Source: Schistosoma mansoni (lineage: Eukaryota > Platyhelminthes > Trematoda > Strigeidida > Schistosomatidae). Taken from it: a stretch of DNA of 64,000 nucleotides. The translations under genes and the position numbers were made by a program. This document shows, one piece after another, positions 32,598 through 44,500 of this stretch (position 1 is the first letter of the stretch; each line of letters begins with the position of its first letter). The notes beneath the pieces were generated by a model, which worked only from the letters and a program-made list of their open reading frames with translations, made no database searches and had not been told where the DNA came from. The DNA lies in contig NC_031496.1 in NCBI RefSeq assembly GCF_000237925.1, positions 1,961,396-2,025,395 of the forward strand, in the 5' to 3' direction.

Positions 32598-35500
32598 AAA
32601 TTGGTGAGCCGCATTTTGAACACGCACCATTATTCCACAAAGTTGGTAATCCGCTTTTTGAACGCGCACCATCTCTGTACAAGTCTGCTGCATATTCTCT
32701 AAGCATATATCATAAAGAACTTCACATTGGAATTACTGTTACAATTATTAGCAATTCGTTGACAGTCATAATATATTCATTCATAGCATTGTCCCTTTGG
32801 AATTATATTGATATACTCGCATATTTGTACCCAAAGTGACAGTTTTTTTATTCCGTGAGTCTCTCATTTATATTTCTTGTTGTTGTTGATTATCTCTTCA
32901 TATTGTGTATCTTAGTCCACAGCTTATTATCATTGCTACTGTTATTATTTCTTTGTGTCATGTCACTCGATAATTCGCTTAGCCTTTCATCTAAGTCTAT
33001 TTCCGTGGGTGCCATCTCTGTACCTTTACCTGTTTTTAATCCTCGAAAGGCAGAACTCTGGTTTGCACGCTTAGAAAGCTTTTTTGTTACAAACAAAATC
33101 ACAAGCCAGATCACGAAATTTAGTTACGCAAATTCGTTGCTGCCGGATGACGTTATTGAGCAAGTGCCTGACGTCATTTTTAAACCGGGTCCTGACTCAC
33201 CATATGATTGCCTAAAAAGAGAGGTCATACGTGTTACATCTCTCACTGACCAGCAGACGATCGATCAACTTTTAGCCAATGTAGAGCTAGGTGATAACAC
33301 ACCTTCCCAATTAAAACGCCATATGACAAGTGTTTTAGGGAATCGTATAGTTGATAAACGTCTATTATATCAATTGTGGCTCAGACGCCTCCCACAAAAC
33401 ATACAGCAGATACTCGCAATTGGAGACGAGGATGTCGATTTTGACAAGTTGGCGGATATAGCCGATCGAATTTACGAGCGGACCAGGACTCACTCGGTAT
33501 TACACGTACAAACAAACTCAACCGACGAGATCGCCGAGTTACGACAGACAGTCGAAGTCCTCACTAAACAGATAGCTCAGCTCCAACTTTCGAATGCCTA
33601 TCACTGCAAGTGTAGAGGAAGGTCCAGAAGTCGTACACGTCGTAGTCCAAGCACCATCCGACATAACATTTGCTGGTACCATAAAACGTTCGGTAAACAA
33701 GCTAAAAAGTGTATTCCTCCCTGTAATTTTGCAAGCACACGGAAAAGGGAACATCAAGGCCGACAATTAGTGACGACTGCGGTCACCGGCCACAACTCAC
33801 ACGAAAGTCGTTTGTTATATGTCACGGACAGAAGAACCGGAACACAGTTCTTAGTCGACACCGGGGCAGAGGTTAGTGTAGTACCACCTACTGCACTCGG
33901 GAAAAAGACACCTGACCCCATACTGAAACTAAGAGCCGCGAATAGATCCGAGATCAAGACATACGGCAAAAGACATTTGCAATTGCATTTCGGTCCCAAA
34001 TCCAACTTCTCATGGAACTTCATCATAGCTGATGTTCTTGTTCCCATTATCGGTGTTGATTTCCTGCAATCACATAAAATACTCGTAGACGTTAGAAACC
34101 GGAAGCTGGTACTTGCCGATCACAGCAGCGTAATCAAAGGAATTCTATCTAATGAGAAGTCTATACATTTATTGGTCAAACCTCATCGCGAGAATGACAA
34201 GTACGTCAATTTACTTAAACAGTTCCCAGACTTATTAAGACCTTGTTTCAAAGGTGACAAACTGACACATACTGTCGTACACCACATTAAGACAGAGGGA
34301 GCACCAGTATTTGCACGTCCAAGACGCCTTGACCCCTCTCGTCTGACTCTCGCAAAGAATGAGTTCAACAAAATGATAGAGTTGGGTATCATACGCCCCT
34401 CCGATAGTCCATGGGCATCACCGCTGTTATGGTACCTAAGAAAAACTCTTCTGAGGTTAGACCTTGTGGCGATTACAGAGCTCTTAACAGCAGGACTGTA
34501 CCAGATAGATATCCGCTTCCACACTTACATGACTTTACTCACAGTCTATCTGATGCAACGATTTTTTCAAAGGTTGACCTCGTCCGTGCCTACCATCACA
34601 TCCCAATTCACCCGGATGATGTTCCTAAAACAGCCATCACTACCCCATTTGGGTTATACGAATTCGTTCGCATGCCTTTTGGATTGAAGAATGCTGCACA
34701 AAGTTTCCAACGTTTTATTGATCAAGTCGTACGTGGCTTACCGTTTGTATATGCCTACATAGATGACTTACTTATCGCCAGCAAAGATGAAAACGAACAT
34801 CTAACTCATCTAAAATTGCTTTTTGAGAAGCTAAACGAATATGGGTTAACAGTCAATCTCGATAAGTGTGAGTCTGGAAAGCAATCCCTCATCTTTTTAG
34901 GCCACTTACTCGACAATCAAGGTATTAGACCGGTTCCTTAGGAAACACAAATCATTAAAAGTTATCCTTTACCTGACTCCTTCAAGAAACTACGACGTTT
35001 CCTTGGGATGATCAACTTTTATCGACGTTTTATTCCGAAATGTGCTGACATAGCGAAACCGCTAACGGATTTATTAAGGGGACGCGCCAAATCCCTAATG
35101 ATGACACCGCAAGCAATTCAAGCTTTCGAACAGTTGAAAAACGCATTAAGCACTGAGGCGTTGCTGGTTCCACGGAAGGTTAACGCACCTTTAGCAGTAA
35201 TGACCGACGCCTCTAATGTAGCGGTAGGTGCTGTACTTCAGCAACGCGTCAATCAACAATAGCAACCCCTAGCATTTTTCTCAAAAAAGCTAAATGCGAC
35301 GCAAACAAAATATAGCACATTCGGTAGAGAACTGTTGGCCGTCTATTTAGCCATCAAACACTTCCGGTATATGTTAGAAGGCAATTCTTTTACAATATTT
35401 ACTGATCACAAGCCGCTAACTAAATCCTTGATGCAAAACCATGATAAATACAGTCCACGTGAAATTCGTCAACTAGAATTGATTTTGCAATTTGCAGCTG

Positions 35501-36118
35501 ACGTACGCTATATAAAAGGCATGGAAAACGATGCAGCAGATGCGCTATCTAGATTAAACATTAATAGCTCCTCAATCCATGATATAAACTGTCAAGATAT
35601 TACAGTAGAAAAAGCTGGTAAACATGCTACTGTTAGCATCGACAGAATAAAACCAGCGTTTTCAGAGCACATCAAGAAGCAGACAACGAAACCATCCAAA
35701 TCCGCATCAAAGCAAGCACTACACAAACTACCTGTAACAATCAATACTTCATACGGAAGTTCAACGGCTACAGAAACTACTATAAAATCAGGTAGGAGAG
35801 TACACTTTCCAGATAGGAACGTAGCAACAACCATACTTATCTAGCCCAAATGCTACAAATTGTTCTCTATTTTTATTAACTGTTCTTTATTGGCCCCACG
35901 GAACTTCATTATACTTACTTTTAACTTCATGCAATCCTTATACACATACATAAAACGTTTCAACACATACAAACTATCATTACAACTTAACGCTTACTCA
36001 TCACATCGGATTGTACATTTATTTTATAAAAATTTTTTTATCACTTTGTCGAACATAGATGTTAATAAAAAAAATCTTTGTTATGAAAAAAAATATCTAC
36101 ATTCTGAATGGGAACTTA

Positions 36119-36556
36119 TGTAGCAAGCCCATTCAACTACTGTATTATTTGTGTGCTCTCTGTAATCCTAACATTTAATCCACTTTGTAAATTTATGTGT
36201 GAGTCTGATTGAGCGCATGTGTCTGCACATCAATCCTTAATCTGTTCTCTCATTGGTTGTAAACAAAGACAATCAATAATTTATCCACAACCATTAACAC
36301 TCATAAATATATATGGATTTTTAACACTCATACACACACACACACTCACTTGCTTTCCCGGTGTGCTTGCTATCTGTACGCTTGCGGATTTTACCGAGCT
36401 TCAACAATAAACTATCTTTATAACTGGTGTTCAGGCTTTTGAATAATCTCGAGTAAACCCGTAATTCTACTAGGAGATTTAGCCTTCAGTAAATATTCAG
36501 TTAGCGGGATATAATTTATTTATTGGAGTCAGATATAGAGGAATTAATCCTCTACA
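36119..36556 (+). repeat. 3' LTR
   Basis: 438 bp, same ends as the 5' LTR. The 10-bp difference lies in a CA-rich stretch near 36330-36350. Directly followed by the CGAG target duplication and LINE sequence. Confidence 0.92.
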
Positions 36557-36560
36557 CGAG

Positions 36561-37557
36561 CCCTCCATCGGTGGCTGATAGCGATGTGATCTAATTGGGT
36601 CCAACGTTGGGACGAATTCGGGGGTCGCCATGTCAAAAGATGTTTTTCCTTATGCTTAAAGTTAGTATTTGTAAGAAGTAGGAGGTTATCTGAGCACAGC
36701 TGCAACAGACGGTCGCCATTATCTGTTCTTTGAGCCACGACACCATAAGATCCACCCAGGTGTCTTTCCCTCTCACTTAGTTTACCTACTTGAGCATTAA
36801 AGTCACCAGCCACTATTACTACATCAGAACGCCTAGCTTTTCGGAGAAGGTCAAAAAGTTTCCTGTAAAACTCATCTTTTATATCGTCTGAGCTGCAGTC
36901 AGTGGGAGAGTAGGCAGAGGCGACGAAGAGGCAACGACGGGTTTCCTTATCTTTCCGAGTCCTTACTGATCCGTTTAGTCGGACAGCGCATAGACGACTG
37001 TCTACTGGGATCCAGTCTAAAAGAGCTAGTTCTGCCCTAGGACTTAATGCTATACCTACTCCAGCGAGGCCACGGGAAGCAGCATCAGGGCTTCCAGATA
37101 CACGAAGCGTGTATCGAGATGGTTCTTTATTTTGGTTAGGTGAGGTCAAATGAATGACGCTACTCGGATCTTGTATGCGCGTTTCGGAGACGCAGCACAC
37201 ATCGATGGTGTAAGATTCTAAGGTCCTAGCTAAGGGAGCCTGTTGTCCTATTTGGCACAATGTTCGGACATTAAAAGCTCCTACTTGTAGTTTAGAGCGT
37301 GGTTTCAGGAGACCAGGAATAACGTTCCGTGTACTCGAATCGTTTGCCCTAGCGGTGCGAGGTGATAAAAGGACGTGGGAAGGGTTAGTCGTGGAGATAA
37401 GAGAGTTATTAGGAGGTGTAGGAAGGATTTGAATGTGACCAACTTGGTCTCGTGTGCAGTTACGGGTATGAGGGCTAGTATCACTTCCCGGCTGCCCACA
37501 CCGTGGAAGGGTATTTCTTGAGGGACCTGAAAAAGAAGTTGGATTAGTGTTGGTCAT
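36561..37557 (-). CDS. RTE LINE apurinic-like endonuclease domain (defective)
   Basis: The minus-strand frame opens [20 protein letters not shown] and runs through NVRTL, SETRIQD, AGVGIALSPRAEL, VASAYSP, GDFNAQVG and LDHIAISHRWRAR, the ordered motifs of LINE AP endonucleases. It is cut by the LTR element at 36556; the last codons of the open frame on that side belong to the LTR. The same N-terminus is found in the 5'-end fragment at 3462. Confidence 0.85.
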
Positions 37558-38012
37558 AACGACCTGGGAGCGTGACCGCAGTGCTCAAGGGACAACTGCT
37601 TGAGGTCGGTCACGCACGGCTTTTTTGTGGGGGATTTTTGATGTGTTAGCTCCGTTCTTCAAAGGACCTTATCGCCGGAAACGGAAATCCGTGGGATAAG
37701 GCGAGGTGTGCATTTTTAGGGTCGACCTTTTCTAACCTCACCCCTGCTTGTGGGAAGGCAGCATCGCTGTCATGCTGGTCGTCTGAAGGAAACACCCTAC
37801 TGCCGCCACACCTCTGTACAGTCGGCAGTACGACTTTGCCTTCGGACCTTGGGTTTGCTGCTTTTAGTCTTACCGCTCTTCAACCGACCTGTCTGGCATG
37901 GTAGGACCTTGAGGAACGATTGTTCCAGTCAGCATAGCTCGATTGGATCATCACGATAGGCAAGCCCGACCACCACGTCAAGGTAGCAGCAACGGTCAGG
38001 AATCAGCTATGT

Positions 38013-41000
38013 AGTTTCAAAAAAATTATGTTAGATAAATGTGGGAGAAGACATGGATTTAAGGTAATTGTATTGGCTAAATAGACAATTTCACGTGTGC
38101 AGATGGAAAGAGAATGGACATAGTACCGGACAGTGGAGGTGATTCGGAGTAGCATAAGCTAATAATAATGATTGTTTGGATTGTAATAACAACAATCGAT
38201 AGATCATTAGACATAATGAAAATAGGATATGTGAATGCCAGAATGTATTTACTAGTTAGTGTGTGTGATCAACTATTATACAAGGTTTAGTCTGATAGTT
38301 CATGATTACCTTCGTGGTTACCTAACCTCTTTTAGAAGCTTTCTACTATGAGAGCTTTAGCCACATTAGCAGGAACGTTACTGAAAATATGAAAAACTGA
38401 GTGTGAGAAAAAAATGAATTTCACCTGTGAGTTTTCGCATTGGTTTTCAATGTATCTCAGGCTGTAAGTTTTTTGTGAGCGTGACCTGCACAACTCAATA
38501 TTTTGTAGGTTATGGATTTTCTGGGCACCTAGTTGCGAAAAGCATTTTAAAGATATTAACTTATGGCCGTGTAGTTTACTCGGTAAGGTATTGTCCTCGT
38601 TACATAGTAACTTCAAGTTGATGACCTTTGTTATATCTTTCACGTTTGTGTGAGTAGTTGTGCATGGTAAAATTCCCTCCAACCTACATACCATAAGACA
38701 TTAGCCTTATTATCACTTTGAATATTTAGTTAATTCGTTCATCCATTCGCTTTAATGTACTACGTTCAACTACTGGTCCATCAAGGGTATTATCCATAAG
38801 CACTTATAATTATGTCTCTTCAACCGTTTCATTTCCATAGCAGTTGTTCGTCTATGGGAAATATCTTATATTCTTTAATGGTTGACTGCACAAGGTTTAA
38901 GAAGGGGTCTGTTCACCTGCATCAGCATACTGTTCAGATATCTCATTTATCTGTATACCTTATGCTTAACATTCTTCTTAAATGATAATGTTGTATCAAG
39001 TGAAGTGAAGTAATGTGATGCACTGGTGATTTTTGGGACGTAGTGAACAAAGCGTAGATTTAACGGCCAAAAAATTTTCAGTATTTGTTCTGAGTGTGGA
39101 GCTAACGAGCCTGAGTTTATTTGGTTATATCGGACTGCGTTATTCTGCATAGCGTACGAAGCGGTTTTGAGTAACTGGCATTAAATCAAGCCCAAACACT
39201 AAGTCTATACTCAATTTGGACGGTTCTAATTCAAGAAAAACTATATAGAGAACACGAAATACCTCAAGTAGTACATGTTGGGCTATATAGTCAAAGGTCT
39301 ATTGAGCACAAAATGACGTTCTAAACATCCATAAATGAGTGTTCGGTACCTGACAATAAGTAAGAAGATATGATCAAGTACCCGTTCGCAAGAGTTTCAG
39401 AAACCGTTTCCAACATCCAAACAAAGTCAACAACCAAAGGCTGTATCTTGAGTTCGACCAAACACGAAGTTATCGTCAATGAAACAGCAGCATGCAATAG
39501 TAAAATTACGTAATGAATATGAATCTCTGTCTAGTCAATAATAAAAGCCCAGACAAAGATGACTGAAGAACACAAAACTTGGTTACAAGAGACTTGTATA
39601 AAAGTTAAAATACAAGATAGAGAAGGAGAAAAAAGAAATAACATTGCTGCAAAATGAAACAATTTAGACGGAACTTCGGCGTATTCCCTCCATTGTACTG
39701 ACCACCTAAATCTCTCCAGCTACGTGAAGACATTTTCTAACCCATTCAGTTATGGCTATCCTAGATAACTTTCTTACGTCAATGGGTAGTGCAGCACTGA
39801 CAAGAGTGTGCTTGTACATCCATAAACTTAACCCACAACATATAGTTATCCGGCTCACTTAGGAAAACAAAGATTTCTCATACCTTTTCTTGCAACCTCT
39901 TTCTTCATACGTACTATTACTGTTCTAACTAGGCTATCTCTATCTACTTACAATTGTCAGTCAATCTCATCGGCCATGTTCTGAGAGTAGTAAAGTTGTT
40001 AGTCATCACTACATCTACATCATCTTTCCACAGCTTTCTATGTTCTCGAGGCTATTTCTGTCTCATTGCAGTAACGGGAAGTATTCATTCACCTACCTAT
40101 GCCAGAAAACGTTTTGGTGCATCCTTTTCCTACAATCATACTGAGTTTGATTGCAACTTCAGCGCTGCTATCCATAAAGGACCACATCAACTCTCCATCT
40201 AAAATGTCATCATTTTTGTGGCTCTGACAGCAGCTAGTGTTGACAGTTCATGGTTGGATTTAAGAGACAGGGAAAATATCTAAATAATTCGTAAATGACA
40301 CTAGTACCAAACAAGTATCATTGTACCAGTAATTGAAAATTAGCCCTCAGAATTGGTCATTTTGATTTTCATGACTTTCATTATTCATAACTTCTTTAGG
40401 TGCTTCTGGACGTTTAACAGAATATGAATATGTAATTTGAGCAGAGATGGACTCCTGGTTTTCGGTATCACTGGGATATATAAAGAATAGTAAACTTTGT
40501 TCTTAAGGAATATTACCAATAAAAACATGGAAAATTATGCCCCAAACTGTCACTTGCCCGGTAACAAAAGATGGAGCTTTTCTGTCCATAAACTTTTAGT
40601 TGAACTTAATAGGTACTAACTGTCACCCAAAGTACTTTCCAAACGAAGGCAAGAGAAGACCATTGAAACGAACCACCTTTGTGAATACCACGTGTGATAA
40701 AGTGTCTATCAGTTTTACTCTTCTTTATTATGAATAGGCGAACTATACCATAGCTTGATAACTTATTAAGTTTCAAATACCTGAGGCTTTGGAGCACCAT
40801 TCCAGGCAGCAAAAGAAGTACAAAATTTTCTCCACTTTCCTAAAACCCTACCGACTCCCCATTGTCAGAGAGTGGTTTCCGCCCGATTCCTTCAGTGGAA
40901 GTTTCCATTTATTCTAGGTTCTCCTTTGAGACTAACAAAACACTTAAAGACTCTTTTTAACAAAAAATTCTTCTGCCTAGCTTCTCGGTGCTTCCGTTAA

Positions 41001-41274
41001 TTTCATTTGGGATGCCTTTACATTAAGTCCTACAACAATCTTAAAGTGTTTGTTGACTGATAGTTTTTTCTTTTACTGAGGCCAGCCTTACTACTGCTAC
41101 TGAGTAAATAAACAAATTTTTAGGAGGAGACACCCTCTCTATTTCGAAATAACTGTCCCATACTAGCTAGTTATACAGGTTTTAAATGCAAAGAATGACA
41201 TGAACAAAGAGCAAGCATTACAAGCTTGTTTGTATTTATTGCCATAGCAACTCCTCTTTCGCGCTTACAAAATT
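38013..41274. other. Spacer between the LINE and IFT70, nothing recognised
   Basis: No host exon, RNA gene or known repeat could be identified. A 120-codon minus frame at 38332-38694 has no recognisable domain and looks like chance. The last ~60 bases are the presumed 5' UTR of IFT70. Confidence 0.45.
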
Positions 41275-41556
41275 ATGAAAATTAAAGAAGGGGAATTCAC
41301 AGCTGCAATATATGGCGCGATTAAAGACCAGAAATATAAAGAAGCGGTGAATATACTAAATCAACAACTCCTCGTCCATCCAACCAATCGAGCTGCACTT
41401 TCACTACTTGGTTATTGCTTTTATCAGCTACAGGATTTTGTCAGTGCTTCCGATTGTTACGAACAATTGACTCAGCACTTCCCTGAAGTAGAAGAATATA
41501 AATTTTACTTTGCTCAGTCACTCTATAAAGCAGGCTTGTTTCAAGCTGCGACTAAA
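41275..41556 (+). CDS. TTC30 (IFT70): IFT70 exon 1
   Basis: 94 codons from ATG 41275 to donor GTAAGT, phase 0. Starts [20 protein letters not shown], aligning with human PDGEFTALVYRLIRD. First TPR hairpins. Confidence 0.93.
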
Positions 41557-44500
41557 GTAAGTGCCTCTATGTGATAATTAATGATCGTACTACTAATTAA
41601 AATTATTCCAACTAATGTGCTAACTAAGATCTCCCAAACTATTGCGATTTGGGGCAAGTAGAGCTAGATCAGCACAAAAAATAACGTTTTATACTTTTAA
41701 TTCGTAATCAGCGGGCCACCAAGTGCAGCGGAATCATTAGTTCTCACAAATGCCACACTTTATTAGATCTAAAAGGAAAACGTTAAGATAACATAGTTTC
41801 ACATTTTGTGGTCTAATTGAACGTAAATTTATGAGTCTTTAATGTTGTGCTGAGCGTTTACTACCTCAACGGAGATGAGGAGTTTAAAGAATAAAATGGG
41901 TATGACCTAATTTTGGTTAGGCCGTTGACGCAACTATATGTAATCAGAATGATACTCAAATGGACCTCGAAAATTTTTTGTTGTAATAATCTGGTTATGT
42001 TAAGCTGCTTTACGGAGCTTTGTCTCAGCAGATTCACATATGAATTTCGACGTTATTAAAAACTGAAGAATCCTAACTACACTTAAAACCTGCCTATAAA
42101 TGTGAAATGTATTTATGAAACCATATCAGAAGAGGCAGCGGATGAAGCAACACACATCTTACTGTTTTCATATTCGTATTTAAATTCTGATCCACAAGAG
42201 AACTGAGTGTAAACAATATTATGACCATCAACTGCCGTATAGTTCTTTTAGATCACTTCATAAATATGTTTGGTTGATTTTTTGTTCAGTCTCAAAATGA
42301 AAATATTTATGGATCGTCAATCTCTTCGCATTAGTGAGAAGTGATGGATTTCTTTTCAAATACTTAATTAAAATATCATATAAGCATACAACTAACTACT
42401 TATAAGGTATTTGGCAGATAATTTATGTGGTATTTTAAAATGCATCCTTTAGAAAGATCTCATGTTTTTAAACACACGGTGTGATTAAAATGTAAGTGAC
42501 TAAGATTTACATGTAAATAAGCTTCGCTCATACCCTTTCATTAGAGTTTTCAGGTCTTTTATTAAGACGATAAACATAAAAGTTGTTATGAACAACGATT
42601 AAAAAGTTATACATTTTCTAGGTTGCATTGGAAATTCTTGTTGTAAGACAGATTGACGGACTAATTGTTAGTGAGTTCGGTTTGCAAATACTAGATTGCA
42701 AGTTTGGCCTTGATATTCTTGCTCCAACTATGGCAAACGGGCAGTATTACTGAATTCAATATCAGCAAAATGAATCAAACCTGACTGTGTAACACATTCT
42801 TGGTGAACGGTTTATCATAAATAAGATGTAAAATGTGTGTGGCTCATACCTTTGTTCCTTTCAATCCATTTAATATTTCAAAACGTAGCAGTAAATCTTA
42901 GAAGGCCTTCCTTTTGGATGTGTTTATTTCTAAAATGCTAGCAGGCAAGACTCACTTAAAAATGGCTTCTACGTTTTGTTAGTACAACACAAATATGTTC
43001 AAAAATCATCATAGAATATTTGGAAACGAAGAGTATTAAAGAAAAAGGGTGAAAATCATAATAAATACACAAAGGCTATAGTTAGTAATAAGAATAGGGC
43101 AACTCTAATGCAGACTGCTATAAATAGAGGGGTTATGTACATCGTTTTCATATGTATAAGCTACGCTTTTTGAGTCGATACTAATTGCTTCAGCTATATA
43201 AAAGGAGCATGATCTTTAGCTTTTCGGTCGAGTGCTAGGATCTTGATGTGTAACTGAGTAAGCATTTTTAGTGTTATGCCCATAGTAAATTAAGTGGGAA
43301 GGACTGGCACTGTTAATAGATTTCATAAAGCTTTTTCGTAACACTGTTGGCACGTGTTCACGAGCACCCAAGGATAAGAACGTTTGAGTACGGTCAATAT
43401 AATTAGCCCCACTGGAGCAGCCAAATTAATAAACACAGACAGGTGAACCCGATTTGAGCATTTTGTCCCTAATTTTCTTCATCAACATTGGCTTCATTAA
43501 GAAATTTACATGTATTTCGAGAGTTGTTTTAGAAGACATACTCGTTCAATGTATTAGAATTTTACTCGCCTTATCAGTTAAAATCAAGCCTTAGATACAG
43601 AGTTCGCTTTTTAGCTGTGAGAGTCTGTGTTTCAATTTTAGGTTTAGTTATGCATTTCATTATGAAATTATCTGAGCATCCATTTTTTAGCAGCATTACC
43701 CTTAGTTTGCTTAACTCTTCCTACATACTATCCTCAGGATGTAGTCATCGGATTTTGTGACTCATAGGTCTAACTAGACGAATTTCATATTTGGGGTATG
43801 TGAACCTATGGTAGTGGATATATTGTACTGTCCGAGTTGCTATTCATTTTTACCAGATTATTCGACCTTCCTCAAAAAAGAACGTTGACAAATGCTAAAC
43901 ATTTATCACTTCTCTTCTCAACATGTGAGAATAATCAATAGGTATGCATTAATAAGTGTTTTTAGGAGTTCTTGTATGTTGCTCGTTTTGTTGCAGATAA
44001 TTATTGTATCATCTATGTAACGAGAGCAGTATTCCAGTTTGTTAAGTGTCATATAACCTTTCGTTTTCTAAACTACTCAATAAAAATACAGGCAAAACTT
44101 AAACGTAGGATGGATCCAACTGCTGTTTGTTAGTAGAGTTCGTCGTTCAACATGAACTAGGTATTCATTGTGCATTTTAGCAGATACTACTTCACTTTAT
44201 TCATTGACATCAGTAGCACCGTCTTCTTTTCTACAAGTTATTTATATAGATAATCGATAGTTTCAGTTAGTGAATATATTTAAAAACAAGAGAATGTATT
44301 TCTTCTCGGTGAATTTTCATTCAATTTATACCACATAAACCACTGCTCTTATTTTTCATAGTTATAGAGTGACCCCAAGATAGAGGCTGAAGTAGTTGAA
44401 GTAAACGTTATTGATGCATAAAAATGGTCTTTGCCACATTATGATTTTGACGTAAAAACAAAATTCAGTCAAAGTGGCCGATGTGAGGTATGGGGTTAAT

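Larger units (their letters stand above)
32170..36556 (+). mobile_element. Ty3/gypsy-type LTR retrotransposon, recent, not whole
   Basis: Inserted in the LINE with a 4-bp target duplication CGAG (32166-32169 and 36557-36560). Parts on the plus strand: 5' LTR 32170-32597; gag-like region from about 32950; aspartic protease (VDTGAEVSVVPP, about 33850); reverse transcriptase ([26 protein letters not shown]; about 34430-34940); RNase H (FTDHKPLTKS, about 35010-35550); a short C-terminal tail to 35844; 3' LTR 36119-36556. The two LTRs differ at only a handful of sites plus one CA-repeat length change, so the insertion is young. It is broken, with a few breaks. Confidence 0.9.
29664..38000 (-). mobile_element. 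Nearly full-length RTE-type LINE, split by an LTR retrotransposon
   Basis: About 3.95 kb of LINE once the 4.39-kb LTR insertion (32170-36556 plus its duplication) is set aside. On the minus strand it runs 5' region (38000-37558); AP endonuclease (37557-36561; FNVRTLCQIGQQAPLARTLE, SETRIQD, GDFNAQVGKL, LDHIAISHRW); RT (32111-30438; QAGFRPGRGCIDQIFTLRQV, FLDLKAAFDSVDREVLW, YADDIVLFGEG); C-terminal tail and 3' UTR to 29664. Bounded by a 12-bp duplication AATCAACTATGT (29652-29663) / AATCAGCTATGT (38001-38012), one mismatch. Not active: a stop at 31721-31719 before MEKAAAIGNSRQ, a frame change near 30438 after LAFANLRHL, and stops near the LTR insertion site. Protein style fits the RTE clade; I cannot assign it to a named schistosome family. 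Confidence 0.88.

Noticed and set aside
33539-34524. Several antisense frames inside the LTR element
   Set aside because: Shadows of the sense coding regions; no independent domain.
38332-38694. 120-codon minus-strand frame in the spacer before IFT70
   Set aside because: No domain, odd composition, no splice or homology support; length is within chance for AT-rich DNA with many such frames.
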